IMG/VR virus record: IMGVR_UViG_3300031223_000012
Span: 1-49,826 of that record
Origin: a virus
Reading direction: 5' to 3' (one strand)
DNA length: 49,826 nucleotides
Part shown: positions 30,785 through 39,797 of the stretch, in pieces
Layout of the letters: the number at the start of each line of letters is the position of its first letter
Position numbering within the stretch: the first letter of the stretch is position 1
Translations under genes and position numbers: made by a program
Notes under the pieces: model-generated
The model's input: only the letters and a program-made list of their open reading frames with translations
Told to the model about the DNA's origin: nothing
Databases searched by the model: none

Positions 30785-33700
30785 TTATTTTCTGTATTTT
30801 AAGTTTGAACCGCCTGTGTCAGGAAAGACTTCTATAACCTTAGAGTCCTTAAATGTTAGCGTGTGGTCAACAATGACAACCTGGCAGCCCTTACTAATAG
30901 TTGCTATAAATTGCTGAACCAATTCTTTGTAATTTCTTGCCTCGTATGTAAGGTCTTTGCCGTCGTTTAGCTTACCAGATATTTCATCAATCATTAAGAC
31001 ATTAAATTGTTTGCTACCGTTTAACTGCCTCATAATATTAATCAAGGCCAGGGCTATGACTGTCGTTTGCATACCTGATACAAATTGTACTGGTCTCATA
31101 ACATCTTGCTTAAGATCGATAAATTTAAGCTCCAATGTGTCTTGATCGAATTGTAGTCTAAAGTCTACGCCTTCAAGGCTTTCGTTTAGCTTAGTATTAA
31201 TTAGACCAACAATATGTGCAAATATGTACTGAGGCAGGCCATGTTTACCAAGCAGTCGTTTATACAATTTAAGACTTGATTCAACTAGTCTCCATTGTCT
31301 AACTTCTCCTATTTTGCCGTTAAGTATTTCAACCTGTTGAATACCTGATGCCTTTTCTTGCGCGAATGCGGCTAGTGTTTCATTAACTGACCTTGCCTGT
31401 TCTTTCATGTCACCTAGCAACCTGTCTTGCGTGTCTATCTTTAATTGTGTTTCTTTATTTTCTATTGACCATCTTAGCCTTTGTGTAAGCAGTTGTTGTG
31501 TACCCCTTTCTTTTTCATTGTCTACCAAGTGAAGCTTAACCGCATCATTAAGTTCCTGTATGTTGTCATCAATTGTGGCTAGTTCTGCAAGCTTGGCTTC
31601 AATTTTAGCCATATCAATCTTAATGTCTATAACTGCCTGTTTTAGCAAGGCCTCTGACCCCTTGTGCTCTTCAAGTTCTTGAGTAACCTTTACTATTTGT
31701 GACTTTGCTTCAATAACACGATCGTGTTGCTTAAGTTTTGCACCTAGTTCTGCACCAAAGTGAACAACTTCAGCAGTAAGAGTCTCTAGCTGTTCACTTT
31801 GGTCTGCTAACTCCTTTGTTATTGCCTGACCCATTGCAAAAGCCTGTTGCCATTCTGAAATATTAGGTACTGTTTCACCTAAAAGTAAGGCTTTAAGCTT
31901 TATCGACTCTTTGTTATGCTCTGCCTGTATGGCTTTGTTTAGTTCAATCTTTGTCTGACACTGTGACCAATCTGCCTTTATGGTGTCAACCTTTCCGCCT
32001 AGCAATAGCATTTCTGCTTCTTGGTCTACTATTGACTTCTTTACTGTTACTATTTGTTTGTCAATTGCCTCTTGTGCACTTTTTGATTTTGTTTGCTTAC
32101 AGGTTAGGCAAACCTTAGATGTTACTAAGTCAGCAACCTTTTTTTCTGCACGTTCTATCTTTTCAGTAATTGTCTTTTTTGCCATTGCGACTTCTGCGGC
32201 TACAATTTTTATTGCTGACAGTGCATCATTAAGACCTGAGCCAACTGTAATAGACTTGTTGAGTAATTCATCAACTGCATTTTTGCTACGCTGTACTTCA
32301 TTTAACCAAGAAGCCACGTGGGCTGACTTTTTGCCTTTAAGTTCTAGTATTAATTCTCTCTTTGCTGAAATTGACTTTTCTTGTATTGCTATTTCACTAT
32401 TTAACTCAAACGTAACGTCTTTAACTATTAGTACTGCATCAGACTTTTTAGCATCAATAGTTTGCCTTATTGACTCTGCCCTTTGTTCACTTTGTTCTAC
32501 CTTATGCCTAGCGTTAACAAGTTTAAGTTCTAAGGCATGACTACCGTCTTTTAACTTGTCAATTGACATTGAATCTTTGGTTGCCAGTAAGAGGTCTAGA
32601 CGAGCCTGTTTTTCAGTAATTGTATCCTGTCGCCTTGCCACATTTGCGTTAATGACTTCTATTTGTGCGTCTATAATGTGCGTCTTGTCTACCTGATGCA
32701 GTTTAGAACGTAACCCGTTTGTGTCTTTAGTCTTCGCGTCTACCTCTGTCTCAATTGCCTCTGCTTCTGACCGCTTGGCCTTGGTATCATGCTCTAAAGT
32801 TTGAGCTTTGGTTTCAATCTGTGCTATTTGTTCGACAATTTGATTTACTGTCATTGCAGGTTTAGCCAACGGACCAAGCTTTGCAGCCTTAACATCTTCT
32901 ATTTGACCCAGTAGGTCTGTCATTGCATCAAGACCAATAATGTTTAAGAATCTAGCAGACAAGTCTTCAGGCTTCATATTAATTAGACGATCGAAAGAAA
33001 AGCTGTTAATGAATACAAGTTGCTCTAACTCTTGAAAAGTAAATAAACTGTCCATGTATTCCACAACTTCTTGTGTGTTATCAGTTGTAAGGTTAGACGA
33101 AGTTAGGGTTAATGACATCGTTGGCGTACCAGATAGGTTGTCTATCCAATTTTTAGCAAATATGTCTTTTTTGCCTTTTTTCCAAGAACGGGTTAACGTC
33201 TTAACCAATTTGTGTGGTTTACCGTTAACAATAAACTTAAGTTCACCACTAACAGTGTCAGCTTCTGAATGATCATTAAAATACAGGGCGTAGTTATATC
33301 GTTTGTTTCTTAGATTTTGACTACTACTTATTTGATCTTTAGTCATCCATTTTAAAAAGTCAAACAGTTTTGTTTTGCCAACACCATTGGCCCCCGTTAT
33401 CTTAGTAATTGGTGCATTACCAAATCGTATTTGTACATCTTTTGTAAATGACATAAAGTTACTAACAGTACCGCCGATAATGTCAATGCTTAATTTTTTG
33501 TTAGTCAAGTCTGCAGCAAGCAATTGTTCTTCAAACATTTCATATATCATTGCTGCTGATGCTTCACGATCTTCTGTTTCAATTGTTGTTGACTGTTTAA
33601 CAATAGTGTCTATGTACTTTTTTGAAATCTTTAGCATTTTGTCCTTATCAACTATTTGTGATAAGTCAGCATATTCCGTAGTATCAACCTCAACACTAAG

Positions 33701-34759
33701 GACATCTTTGGCCCAGTCTGTTTCAACAGAGCAAGTATACTTAGACTTAAAGTGTCGAACTAGGGCCTCTTCATTTTTAGTAAATTCACTAAGGCCAGAT
33801 TTGCAAACCAGTCTAATCTTATTTAGTTCTGTAGCCTCAATACTTAGTAATGCAGTCATAGTTTCATAATCAAACTTGTCAGACAGGTATATCGTATGCC
33901 TACTAACAACCTGATTAAGACTAAAAAATTCAATATCAACAACCCGGTTAATGTCAGTATCAAAAGTCAAAATGTTGTAGCCATGCTGACAGTTACCCTT
34001 TACTGTCAATTTGTGACCATCGTAATAGTCACCTTCACCAAAATTACGCTGTACTAGTGAACTACAATATGTAAATGTCTTGTCACCGTCTCTAACAATG
34101 TCAGGTGCATGAATATCACCAGCAAGTACTGTTGGTGCCTGAAAGTCTGCCATCGTAATTTTGTAATTTTCGAAATGCTTACTAGGTTGACCGTCAAAGT
34201 GTTTGCAACCCATAACTGGATCGTGAAACAATTCAATAACAGAAGATGTTTTTACTGACTTAATGTCATTGTCTACCCAAGGGCTATATGCTGGTTTTAC
34301 GTCAGCCATACTATGCTTGGTCCATTGTGACCAAACTGCCCAGGTAATGTCAAAAGTAGTGTCCTCGTAGAGTCCGGTTTTTTGGTAATATGATATTTTA
34401 GGTGACTTTACTGCAGTAACAGCAAGATCAATAGCATCGGTTAAGTTTCTTTTTTCTGTGCTAGTCGTTAGTGCAATACCTCTTTGTCTAACATCGTGAT
34501 TCCCAGGTATGATGATGACTCTTTTGCAAGTGGGTAAAATAGCATGTAAGTGTTGAGTAAACAATTTTAACTCTTCAGCATTAGCATCTTGAAATTCAAA
34601 AATATCACCAGGAATAACTATAATGTCAGGTTGCATCCTTTGAGCAACTGCTTCGATGTCTTGAAGACCTCTTGCAAATTCATCATATCTTTGTGCACCA
34701 GTACCGCTGGTTCTAACTTCTATTTGAATATCTGCGTAATGCAACATTTGTATTTTCAT
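30785..34759 (-). CDS. Fused SbcD-SbcC (gp47-gp46, Mre11-Rad50) recombination nuclease
   Basis: 1324 residues in one open frame. Residues 1-~420 are the Mre11/gp47-type metallophosphoesterase: HYADIQ (D10, with Q12 at the usual His), PGD (50-52), GNHD (86-89), GDIH (214-217). Residues ~425-1324 are the Rad50/gp46 ATPase: Walker A GANGVGKT (456-463), long coiled coils, a zinc hook CLTC near residue 882, the signature FVSGMQTT, and Walker B VLMIDEIS. In T4 these are two proteins; here they are one. The complex resects DNA ends for recombination-dependent replication and degrades host DNA. The Gln at the first metal-ligand His position is unusual. Confidence 0.9.
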   Translation of the reverse strand: MKIQMLHYADIQIEVRTSGTGAQRYDEFARGLQDIEAVAQRMQPDIIVIPGDIFEFQDANAEELKLFTQHLHAILPTCKRVIIIPGNHDVRQRGIALTTSTEKRNLTDAIDLAVTAVKSPKISYYQKTGLYEDTTFDITWAVWSQWTKHSMADVKPAYSPWVDNDIKSVKTSSVIELFHDPVMGCKHFDGQPSKHFENYKITMADFQAPTVLAGDIHAPDIVRDGDKTFTYCSSLVQRNFGEGDYYDGHKLTVKGNCQHGYNILTFDTDINRVVDIEFFSLNQVVSRHTIYLSDKFDYETMTALLSIEATELNKIRLVCKSGLSEFTKNEEALVRHFKSKYTCSVETDWAKDVLSVEVDTTEYADLSQIVDKDKMLKISKKYIDTIVKQSTTIETEDREASAAMIYEMFEEQLLAADLTNKKLSIDIIGGTVSNFMSFTKDVQIRFGNAPITKITGANGVGKTKLFDFLKWMTKDQISSSQNLRNKRYNYALYFNDHSEADTVSGELKFIVNGKPHKLVKTLTRSWKKGKKDIFAKNWIDNLSGTPTMSLTLTSSNLTTDNTQEVVEYMDSLFTFQELEQLVFINSFSFDRLINMKPEDLSARFLNIIGLDAMTDLLGQIEDVKAAKLGPLAKPAMTVNQIVEQIAQIETKAQTLEHDTKAKRSEAEAIETEVDAKTKDTNGLRSKLHQVDKTHIIDAQIEVINANVARRQDTITEKQARLDLLLATKDSMSIDKLKDGSHALELKLVNARHKVEQSEQRAESIRQTIDAKKSDAVLIVKDVTFELNSEIAIQEKSISAKRELILELKGKKSAHVASWLNEVQRSKNAVDELLNKSITVGSGLNDALSAIKIVAAEVAMAKKTITEKIERAEKKVADLVTSKVCLTCKQTKSKSAQEAIDKQIVTVKKSIVDQEAEMLLLGGKVDTIKADWSQCQTKIELNKAIQAEHNKESIKLKALLLGETVPNISEWQQAFAMGQAITKELADQSEQLETLTAEVVHFGAELGAKLKQHDRVIEAKSQIVKVTQELEEHKGSEALLKQAVIDIKIDMAKIEAKLAELATIDDNIQELNDAVKLHLVDNEKERGTQQLLTQRLRWSIENKETQLKIDTQDRLLGDMKEQARSVNETLAAFAQEKASGIQQVEILNGKIGEVRQWRLVESSLKLYKRLLGKHGLPQYIFAHIVGLINTKLNESLEGVDFRLQFDQDTLELKFIDLKQDVMRPVQFVSGMQTTVIALALINIMRQLNGSKQFNVLMIDEISGKLNDGKDLTYEARNYKELVQQFIATISKGCQVVIVDHTLTFKDSKVIEVFPDTGGSNLKYRK

Positions 34760-34809
34760 AATCTTTTGATAAATTTACCGTATTTTAAATATAACACTAT
34801 TGCTGCAGT

Positions 34810-35658
34810 TTATGCCTTTTCGCCAATTGTCTTGGTTGGCCAAGCCATTGCAACCTGTTCTTTCCATTTAGGATGGAACCAAAGCCTGCGACCAGATGGG
34901 TCATAAACATGGCACATACCTCGTTGACTATAACAATAAAACTTTGTCAACTTTTGATACTCGAGACCTGGAGTTTTAAATGACTGAAGTCGACCACCGC
35001 CAACCTGATACATTTGAATGCATAGACCAGCCATAACATCAACAAAATGATCAACACCATGATGTGCAATAACCTGCTCAATAGTCCAAGTTGGGCTGAC
35101 ATCAAGTATATAAAGGAGGTCACTCCTAAGATAGTTACCAATGCCGTTAAACCAAAACTGATTCAATAGCATTGCTGGTGCAGATTTTAAACGGTCTTTA
35201 TGCATTAGCAGTTTTTCCATATGTTGCTTGACTAGTGCTGGACTAGTAATAACATCAGGGCCTCGGTTTGGATGCCATGTTTGAATAGGTTTCCATGTAC
35301 CAAATCGCCGAGGATCAACAAAGCTAAGCTGATCGTCATAGTTGAGACTAAATGTTATGTGTGCATGCTTTGGTCTAGTCGTAGTGTCATGCAGTACAAA
35401 GTGACCAGACATACCAAGATTAAAACGAACCCTTAATGACAAATTGGTGTCTTGTGGGTGTGACATAATAACATGCAGTTCTTTGCCTCTTGCCTCTGAG
35501 CTAAGCTTACTTATACCCCAACTGCAATTGTCATTGTACCAAGGCTCAAGATCAAGACCTTTATGTACTTGGCTTTTAGTAATGCCACTACATCGTTGAC
35601 CTCTACTAACCTCATTAATGTAATCTGAAACTAATCTAACTTCTGCTATTTCTGGCAT
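34810..35658 (-). CDS. Fpg/Nei-type DNA glycosylase lacking zinc-finger cysteines
   Basis: 282 residues. The N-terminus MPEIAEVR gives the catalytic Pro2 and Glu3 (after Met removal P1, E2) and Glu6; Lys59 in ARGKEL matches the conserved Lys; DPRRFG and LGMSGHF are family landmarks. The H2TH segment LLNQFWFNGIGNYLRSD is at 164-180. The usual C-terminal Cys4 zinc finger is missing, but the GRRLWFHP segment (257-263) keeps the Arg that such loops use, resembling the zincless finger of NEIL1/mimivirus Nei1. It removes oxidised bases and cleaves the abasic site. It lies just downstream of the SbcCD fusion. Confidence 0.9.
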   Translation of the reverse strand: MPEIAEVRLVSDYINEVSRGQRCSGITKSQVHKGLDLEPWYNDNCSWGISKLSSEARGKELHVIMSHPQDTNLSLRVRFNLGMSGHFVLHDTTTRPKHAHITFSLNYDDQLSFVDPRRFGTWKPIQTWHPNRGPDVITSPALVKQHMEKLLMHKDRLKSAPAMLLNQFWFNGIGNYLRSDLLYILDVSPTWTIEQVIAHHGVDHFVDVMAGLCIQMYQVGGGRLQSFKTPGLEYQKLTKFYCYSQRGMCHVYDPSGRRLWFHPKWKEQVAMAWPTKTIGEKA

Positions 35659-35684
35659 CTTTTATGTTTGCGTTTTATTTTTCA

Positions 35685-36440
35685 TTATCCTTGTAATTTT
35701 TTATATCGGTCTTCGTAACTACTTAGTATCAATTTTCCTTTTTCACTAAGCTTGCCACTTTTAAATTGATTAACAAAAACAGAAGTTGCGACTTCGTCCT
35801 GGTATATTGCTGCTTTCCATACAAAAGATGGTAATGCATTAAGTTCTTTGTTGTAGTCAGAAAGTTTAGCCAGAGTAGCTGTAGCGGCAGTATATGCAAC
35901 AGCTGTAGAATCCAAGACTATACTAACTTGCTTTTTGTAACCTAACGACTTGATAGACTTATACATTTTTTTGTATACAGCAAGCATGTCAAGTTTTAGT
36001 TGCGGGTCAGATATTGCTGAGTCAAGAAAAACTAATACTTGTTCAGCCTTTATGTCGTGACCCTGTATGTGATATATAGAACCTTTAGCTATTCTTTTGT
36101 CTCCGTGTTCCTGAACAAACTTTTTTTCTGCTGATTTTTGTTTTACTAAACCGACGGACACTACTTTGTAGTTAGTTATGCTTTGTAATTCATACTGATG
36201 AATAATGTCAGTATTATCACGTTCATCAACCCAGTCCATTGCTTGTTCAAAAACGTCAATCGTATAGTCGTCAGGTAATGATGTTAGTTTAGGGTTGTAT
36301 TTTAGAAGTATTTCCTTGAGCTTGCCACTTACCTTTTTTGTTATGTCACTAAACTCTACACCAGTTTCAAACTCATGCTTAAAGGTCTTACTCTTTCCTG
36401 TATTGTATGACACACCGAAAAATTTAATTGATATTTTCAT
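35685..36440 (-). CDS. Hypothetical protein
   Basis: 251 residues with a beta-rich start (MKISIKFFGVSYNTGKSKTF), a helix-strand middle and a Lys-rich helical end (SEKGKLILSSYEDRYKKL). No motif recognised. It begins 10 nt after the RyR-domain gene stop (36451), so the two are co-transcribed from element copy 7. Confidence 0.55.
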   Translation of the reverse strand: MKISIKFFGVSYNTGKSKTFKHEFETGVEFSDITKKVSGKLKEILLKYNPKLTSLPDDYTIDVFEQAMDWVDERDNTDIIHQYELQSITNYKVVSVGLVKQKSAEKKFVQEHGDKRIAKGSIYHIQGHDIKAEQVLVFLDSAISDPQLKLDMLAVYKKMYKSIKSLGYKKQVSIVLDSTAVAYTAATATLAKLSDYNKELNALPSFVWKAAIYQDEVATSVFVNQFKSGKLSEKGKLILSSYEDRYKKLQG

Positions 36441-36450
36441 GAGTTTTTCC

Positions 36451-36810
36451 TTATTTTTTGAATGACATAACGATATCGAAAAACATGATGTCTTTAAATA
36501 TGTTTGCTGGTGTTAACTTGTCAAATGCTGTTAATCTAGGATTGTGTTTTAGTTCTACATTGTGAACCGGAGCCCAAACCCAACCGCCTTCTAATTTCAT
36601 ATTAACAAAGTTTTCGTGAGCCTCTTGTGGTGACCGTAGTTCACCAGAAAGTATTTTCTTAATAGAATTGTAAACTGTTAACTTGTGGCTTTGTGTCGTT
36701 TCCGGCCAAGTTGGTTGTTTTGACTGTTCAACATTAATACAAAATGCACGATGTGCAGCATGTGCAGTTTTTGCAATTTGTATGACGTTGTGCTTTTGAC
36801 TTGTACTCAT
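36451..36810 (-). CDS. RyR-domain protein
   Basis: 119 residues. QIAKTAHAAHRAFCI, WPETTQSHKLTVYNSIKKIL, SPQEAHENFVN, LEGGWVWAPV, and DKLTPANIFKDIMF appear in the order of the RyR domain (PF02026), the ~90-residue repeat of ryanodine receptors that also occurs in bacterial and phage proteins. In phages its role is unknown; nucleotide binding has been proposed for some RyR domains. First gene after element copy 7. Confidence 0.75.
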   Translation of the reverse strand: MSTSQKHNVIQIAKTAHAAHRAFCINVEQSKQPTWPETTQSHKLTVYNSIKKILSGELRSPQEAHENFVNMKLEGGWVWAPVHNVELKHNPRLTAFDKLTPANIFKDIMFFDIVMSFKK

Positions 36811-36833
36811 AATAGTTGTATTTATTTATTGGT

Positions 36834-36934
36834 GTTATATAAATATATAACAATTAGTGGTTATATGACAACTTAAAGTGTTAAATTTTCAAAAGAAAAT
36901 TGTTGCTTTGCATAAAATTTCAAGAAGTTGTTAC
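36834..36934 (-). promoter_or_regulatory. Palindromic promoter-like element, copy 7
   Basis: Palindrome at 36834-36851, TTAGTGGTTATATGACAACTT, then AAGTGTTAAATTTTCAA and the TTGCTTTGCATAAAATTTCA extension. One of the longest copies and nearly the same as copy 2. Upstream of the RyR gene. Confidence 0.72.
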
Positions 36935-36961
36935 ATTTAATTACTCATACTTAATTGTCTT

Positions 36962-37393
36962 TCATAAAGTTTTTTGTATGCCTAGTATTTCATATATGTC
37001 TTCGTTTTGACAATACATTAATTCTTGCCCTTTTGTCAGTAATTTAATGTCACTATGGCAACTGACTAGGCTATGTATGACCTTGCTTGTTGTACCAATA
37101 ACTTTTCTATCGTAAAGACTTGTAGCATTGTGCCATTTAGTGACTTCGTGATCTATTGCACGTATTTTAATCTTTTTAGCCTTTAGACAATAGAATACGT
37201 CACCAGGCAAAATTTCTTCTGATGATAATGTAAACAAGTCATGATATTCATCGTTCATGTCCTTTTGTGCACTGCCATAGTATTCCCTAAAGTGAGGCAT
37301 GCCTTTGCCAACACCTTTTGTTGGTACGATAATATTTGTGTCTTGCAAGCTAGGTAATGTTTCCATGCTAAAAATAATCCTTTGAGTCTTCAT
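36962..37393 (-). CDS. Hypothetical protein
   Basis: 143 residues, mixed alpha/beta, containing ILPGDVFYCLKAKKIKIRAI, then HEVTKWHNATSLYDRKVIGT followed by TSKVI. The DRKVIGTTSKVI stretch resembles a phage hypothetical pattern (KVIATT-like). Function unknown. Confidence 0.5.
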   Translation of the reverse strand: MKTQRIIFSMETLPSLQDTNIIVPTKGVGKGMPHFREYYGSAQKDMNDEYHDLFTLSSEEILPGDVFYCLKAKKIKIRAIDHEVTKWHNATSLYDRKVIGTTSKVIHSLVSCHSDIKLLTKGQELMYCQNEDIYEILGIQKTL

Positions 37394-37441
37394 TTGTTTG
37401 TTACTTGTCTTGTTAATTAAGTCAGTTGCTAATTCGGGGTG

Positions 37442-37633
37442 CTAGAGATTTTGTGCCCAATCATTGCCGTATTTGTTAACTAACCATCCATAATATACGC
37501 CTGCAAATAAGTGTTTTTCTAAATCTGAAGCGAAGAAACCTGGTTTCTTGTCCCCATCAGCATCTTTAATTGCTTTTAGAAATTCATCGTTTCGTCGGCC
37601 ACCTTTGTAAATATCTCTAACGTATGTTGTCAC
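37442..37633 (-). CDS. Small hypothetical protein
   Basis: 63 residues, MTTYVRDIYKGGRRNDEFLK start, aromatic C-terminus (FAGVYYGWLVNKYGNDW). It lies 12 nt before the mini-polymerase gene in the same direction. No motif recognised. Confidence 0.5.
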   Translation of the reverse strand: MTTYVRDIYKGGRRNDEFLKAIKDADGDKKPGFFASDLEKHLFAGVYYGWLVNKYGNDWAQNL

Positions 37634-37645
37634 AATGTTTTGTCT

Positions 37646-38392
37646 TTAGCCTTTTATGAATTTTTCGTATGCTCTATTTGTGCTTTTGCTAGGTCTAAAG
37701 TCTACATTTTTGTCTGCAACTACTTTTGATGCAATTGTAAAGCCGTATTTATCCTGTAGCTCTTTTAGCATTATATGTGCTTCTGCTGTGTCTTTTAGCC
37801 ACATAATGTCGATGTCTACTGCTATGGTGTATGGTTTGTATAGTACTAATGATGATATGTCCTCCATACATTGTTTCATAGCAGAAGTTTGTTTACTGTT
37901 TACACGAAGTGGCATGTCTGTGCCAATTATATACGATGCTGCAGCAATAACACCATATAAAGAGTTGAGTATGTATCTTGCTACATAGTATGCTCCAGCG
38001 TTTTCTTGGACCTTTAGTATTTGTATGTTGTCTAGTAGCCAAATATACATTTTGTCAAAATTTGGTCTGTTTGTTTCTAATAATTTGTTGATAAACATGT
38101 GCCTAAATATCGTAGGGTACATGTAGTTGACATCAACGACAAGGTGATTGTCTGCTGTTGCAAGTCTGTTACGTGTAAAGTCATCTAGCCGCATAGGATA
38201 TACAGGCATCATAGTACTGTTATGTTCAGCGGTTTCTGACATATCCAAACCTAGTGCCTTTGCTACATCTGTATACAGGGCACCAAATGGCTTTGTTTTT
38301 ATTTTAGTGCCATTTTTGACTAGGAAAGTATGTACGTGTCTGTCTAGTGCTTTGACCACTTTGTCGATTATTTCTTGTTGAATTTCATTCAT
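37646..38392 (-). CDS. Miniature family B DNA polymerase palm protein
   Basis: 248 residues carrying three palm motifs in order: motif A VVDVNYMYPTIFR (85-97, D87), motif B RYILNSLYG (139-147, matching K/R-x3-N-S-x-Y-G), and motif C AVDID (191-195; D193, D195). A later RAYEKF stretch may match the K-K-x-Y region. There is no exonuclease domain and only ~42 residues separate motifs A and B, so fingers and thumb are minimal or absent. It is distinct from the truncated polymerase at 2039-3541, which already has its own motif A. It could be a small polymerase, a relic, or a non-catalytic factor. Motif similarity is seen; activity is unknown. Confidence 0.7.
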   Translation of the reverse strand: MNEIQQEIIDKVVKALDRHVHTFLVKNGTKIKTKPFGALYTDVAKALGLDMSETAEHNSTMMPVYPMRLDDFTRNRLATADNHLVVDVNYMYPTIFRHMFINKLLETNRPNFDKMYIWLLDNIQILKVQENAGAYYVARYILNSLYGVIAAASYIIGTDMPLRVNSKQTSAMKQCMEDISSLVLYKPYTIAVDIDIMWLKDTAEAHIMLKELQDKYGFTIASKVVADKNVDFRPSKSTNRAYEKFIKG

Positions 38393-38444
38393 AATAGTTT
38401 TTTTATTTATTTTTGTTAATTGCTTGTGTCCTGTTTATCCGTTG

Positions 38445-38711
38445 TTATAAGTCATTTAAGTAATCTTGCAATTTCCAGTTGTTCCAATACTCTTTCTTTT
38501 TTGCCCCATTAAATGGGGAATTCGTATCCCATTGACAAACCTTACAATCATATAATTTTGGTGCGTCACTATTACATTCAGGGCAAAAAGACCAAAAGTG
38601 GATTCGTGTCCAAGCAAAAAAACGCCCTATAAGACTGTATATGTTTGATTTAACAGGCTCGTAGTGTATCTGACCAGTTTCGTTATTTATAAAATTTTGC
38701 ATTAACCTCAT
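38445..38711 (-). CDS. Hypothetical zinc-ribbon protein
   Basis: 88 residues. FCPECNSDAPKLYDCKVCQW has two CxxC pairs 11 residues apart, a zinc ribbon. The N-terminal half has an aromatic helix (YSLIGRFFAWTRIHFWS) that may be membrane-associated or a DNA-binding wedge. It lies 52 nt upstream of the mini-polymerase. Confidence 0.6.
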   Translation of the reverse strand: MRLMQNFINNETGQIHYEPVKSNIYSLIGRFFAWTRIHFWSFCPECNSDAPKLYDCKVCQWDTNSPFNGAKKKEYWNNWKLQDYLNDL

Positions 38712-38721
38712 GTTGTTTCTT

Positions 38722-38865
38722 TTAAATGACCTCTAAGCCTTGCAATTTAATTATTTCTTTTTTAGCCATGCTATTCCAATAACAATTTGTTAAACTGCCC
38801 CATTTATCTCTTATAAATGACCTTTGCCATTTTTTAATTTTTATCTTAATTTCAATTCGTTTCAT
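38722..38865 (-). CDS. Small basic ORF, 47 residues
   Basis: Begins MKRIEIKIKIKKWQRSFIRD and continues KWGSLTNCYWNSMAKK. It is strongly basic and sits 10 nt upstream of the zinc-ribbon start. Codon context is similar to its neighbours. It may bind nucleic acid. Not certain to be expressed. Confidence 0.4.
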   Translation of the reverse strand: MKRIEIKIKIKKWQRSFIRDKWGSLTNCYWNSMAKKEIIKLQGLEVI

Positions 38866-38959
38866 ACACAAGTTCTAAGTTTTTTCATTTATTGCCTACT
38901 AATACTTTCATCAAATATAGTCTCAATGTCATTCAATAGTTGTGCTTTAATATCTTTAG

Positions 38960-39241
38960 TTAATCTAACCATGATCGCACTTGTCTTAGCATTTCTGACT
39001 TTCTGGCTTCTGATGTGGTGCCTAGTGGTGCCATAAAGATACCATCGTAATATGTTGACATGTACTGTTCACCCTTTAAGTGCTGCTCTGGCACAAATAC
39101 TGCAATCATGTCTAAAAATATGTTGGCCTTGTCAAAGTTGTTAAGACCAACAAAGTGTCTATTGTTATTAACTGCAGCAGTGAACCGTTTTGCTATGTTA
39201 TTCTTATACTGTGCACTGCTTTGTTCTTTCAAGTTATCCAT
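38960..39241 (-). CDS. Hypothetical protein
   Basis: 93 residues from MDNLKEQSSAQYKNNI; I chose this Met (39241) over a longer start because it gives an 8-nt overlap with the upstream stop rather than 26. Largely helical with FVGLNNFDKANIFLDMIAVF. No family recognised. Confidence 0.5.
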   Translation of the reverse strand: MDNLKEQSSAQYKNNIAKRFTAAVNNNRHFVGLNNFDKANIFLDMIAVFVPEQHLKGEQYMSTYYDGIFMAPLGTTSEARKSEMLRQVRSWLD

Positions 39242-39599
39242 TGGTTGCTGTTTTTGCAAGTTCTATAAATTGAGCCTGTGCCTCTTCTGTAGCAGTTGCT
39301 GACAGTACGGTTACAGTAACGTTGGTATTGTTAACATGTGATGCAGCAAGTAATGCCGTTTGACCAGTAACAATTGTTAGTCTTAGCTGGTCTTGACCCT
39401 GTATGACGTGAATTGGTGGATGACTAAGACCTGAGTGTATACAGGCTATAGCGTTTGCCAAGCCATCTATTGCATATGTATCGTCAATAATAATTAGCTG
39501 GTCGTTTATTAAGTCACGTAGTAAATCAGAACTAAACAGTTTAGTCGTTACAAATGATGCCAGTGTCATCATTTGTTTTTTCGTAGTCGGTAATGCCAT
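39234..39599 (-). CDS. Hypothetical protein
   Basis: 121 residues: helical start (TKKQMMTLASFVTTKLF), then IHVIQGQDQLRLTIVTGQTA and NNTNVTVTVLSATA, a beta-rich part, and a helical end. First gene after element copy 8. Unrecognised. Confidence 0.5.
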   Translation of the reverse strand: MALPTTKKQMMTLASFVTTKLFSSDLLRDLINDQLIIIDDTYAIDGLANAIACIHSGLSHPPIHVIQGQDQLRLTIVTGQTALLAASHVNNTNVTVTVLSATATEEAQAQFIELAKTATNG

Positions 39600-39613
39600 T
39601 GTATGTATTTTTT

Positions 39614-39692
39614 GTTATATATAAATATAACAATTTTATTCATAACTTGACAACTTTATATGGTGTAGTTGTTAACATTTTTTGTAAGTTGT
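39614..39692 (-). promoter_or_regulatory. Palindromic promoter-like element, copy 8 (divergent)
   Basis: Variant core GTTATATATAAATATAAC (39614-39631) with a TTGACAACTTTATATGGTG block and TTGTTAACATTTTTTG. Less similar than other copies but the same placement relative to the downstream gene. Confidence 0.5.
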
Positions 39693-39699
39693 TAACATC

Positions 39700-39732
39700 A
39701 ATAAAGGGCTGATTTCGAATCAACCCTTTATT
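39700..39732. terminator. Hairpin terminator
   Basis: Stem AATAAAGGGCTGATT / AATCAACCCTTTATT with one C-A mismatch and a 3-nt loop, A/T-rich on both sides. It lies ~65 nt past the stop of the tagged gene at 39798 and separates it from the element copy 8 operon. It can act in either direction. Confidence 0.6.
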
Positions 39733-39797
39733 TTAACAAAAACAAATACTGTAGCTATGGCGTAACTACAATTCTTTTAACGATGCCTATACGCTAT

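Noticed and set aside
38889-38972. 27-codon ORF overlapping the end of the 38960 gene
   Set aside because: Too short and without supporting context to call a gene.
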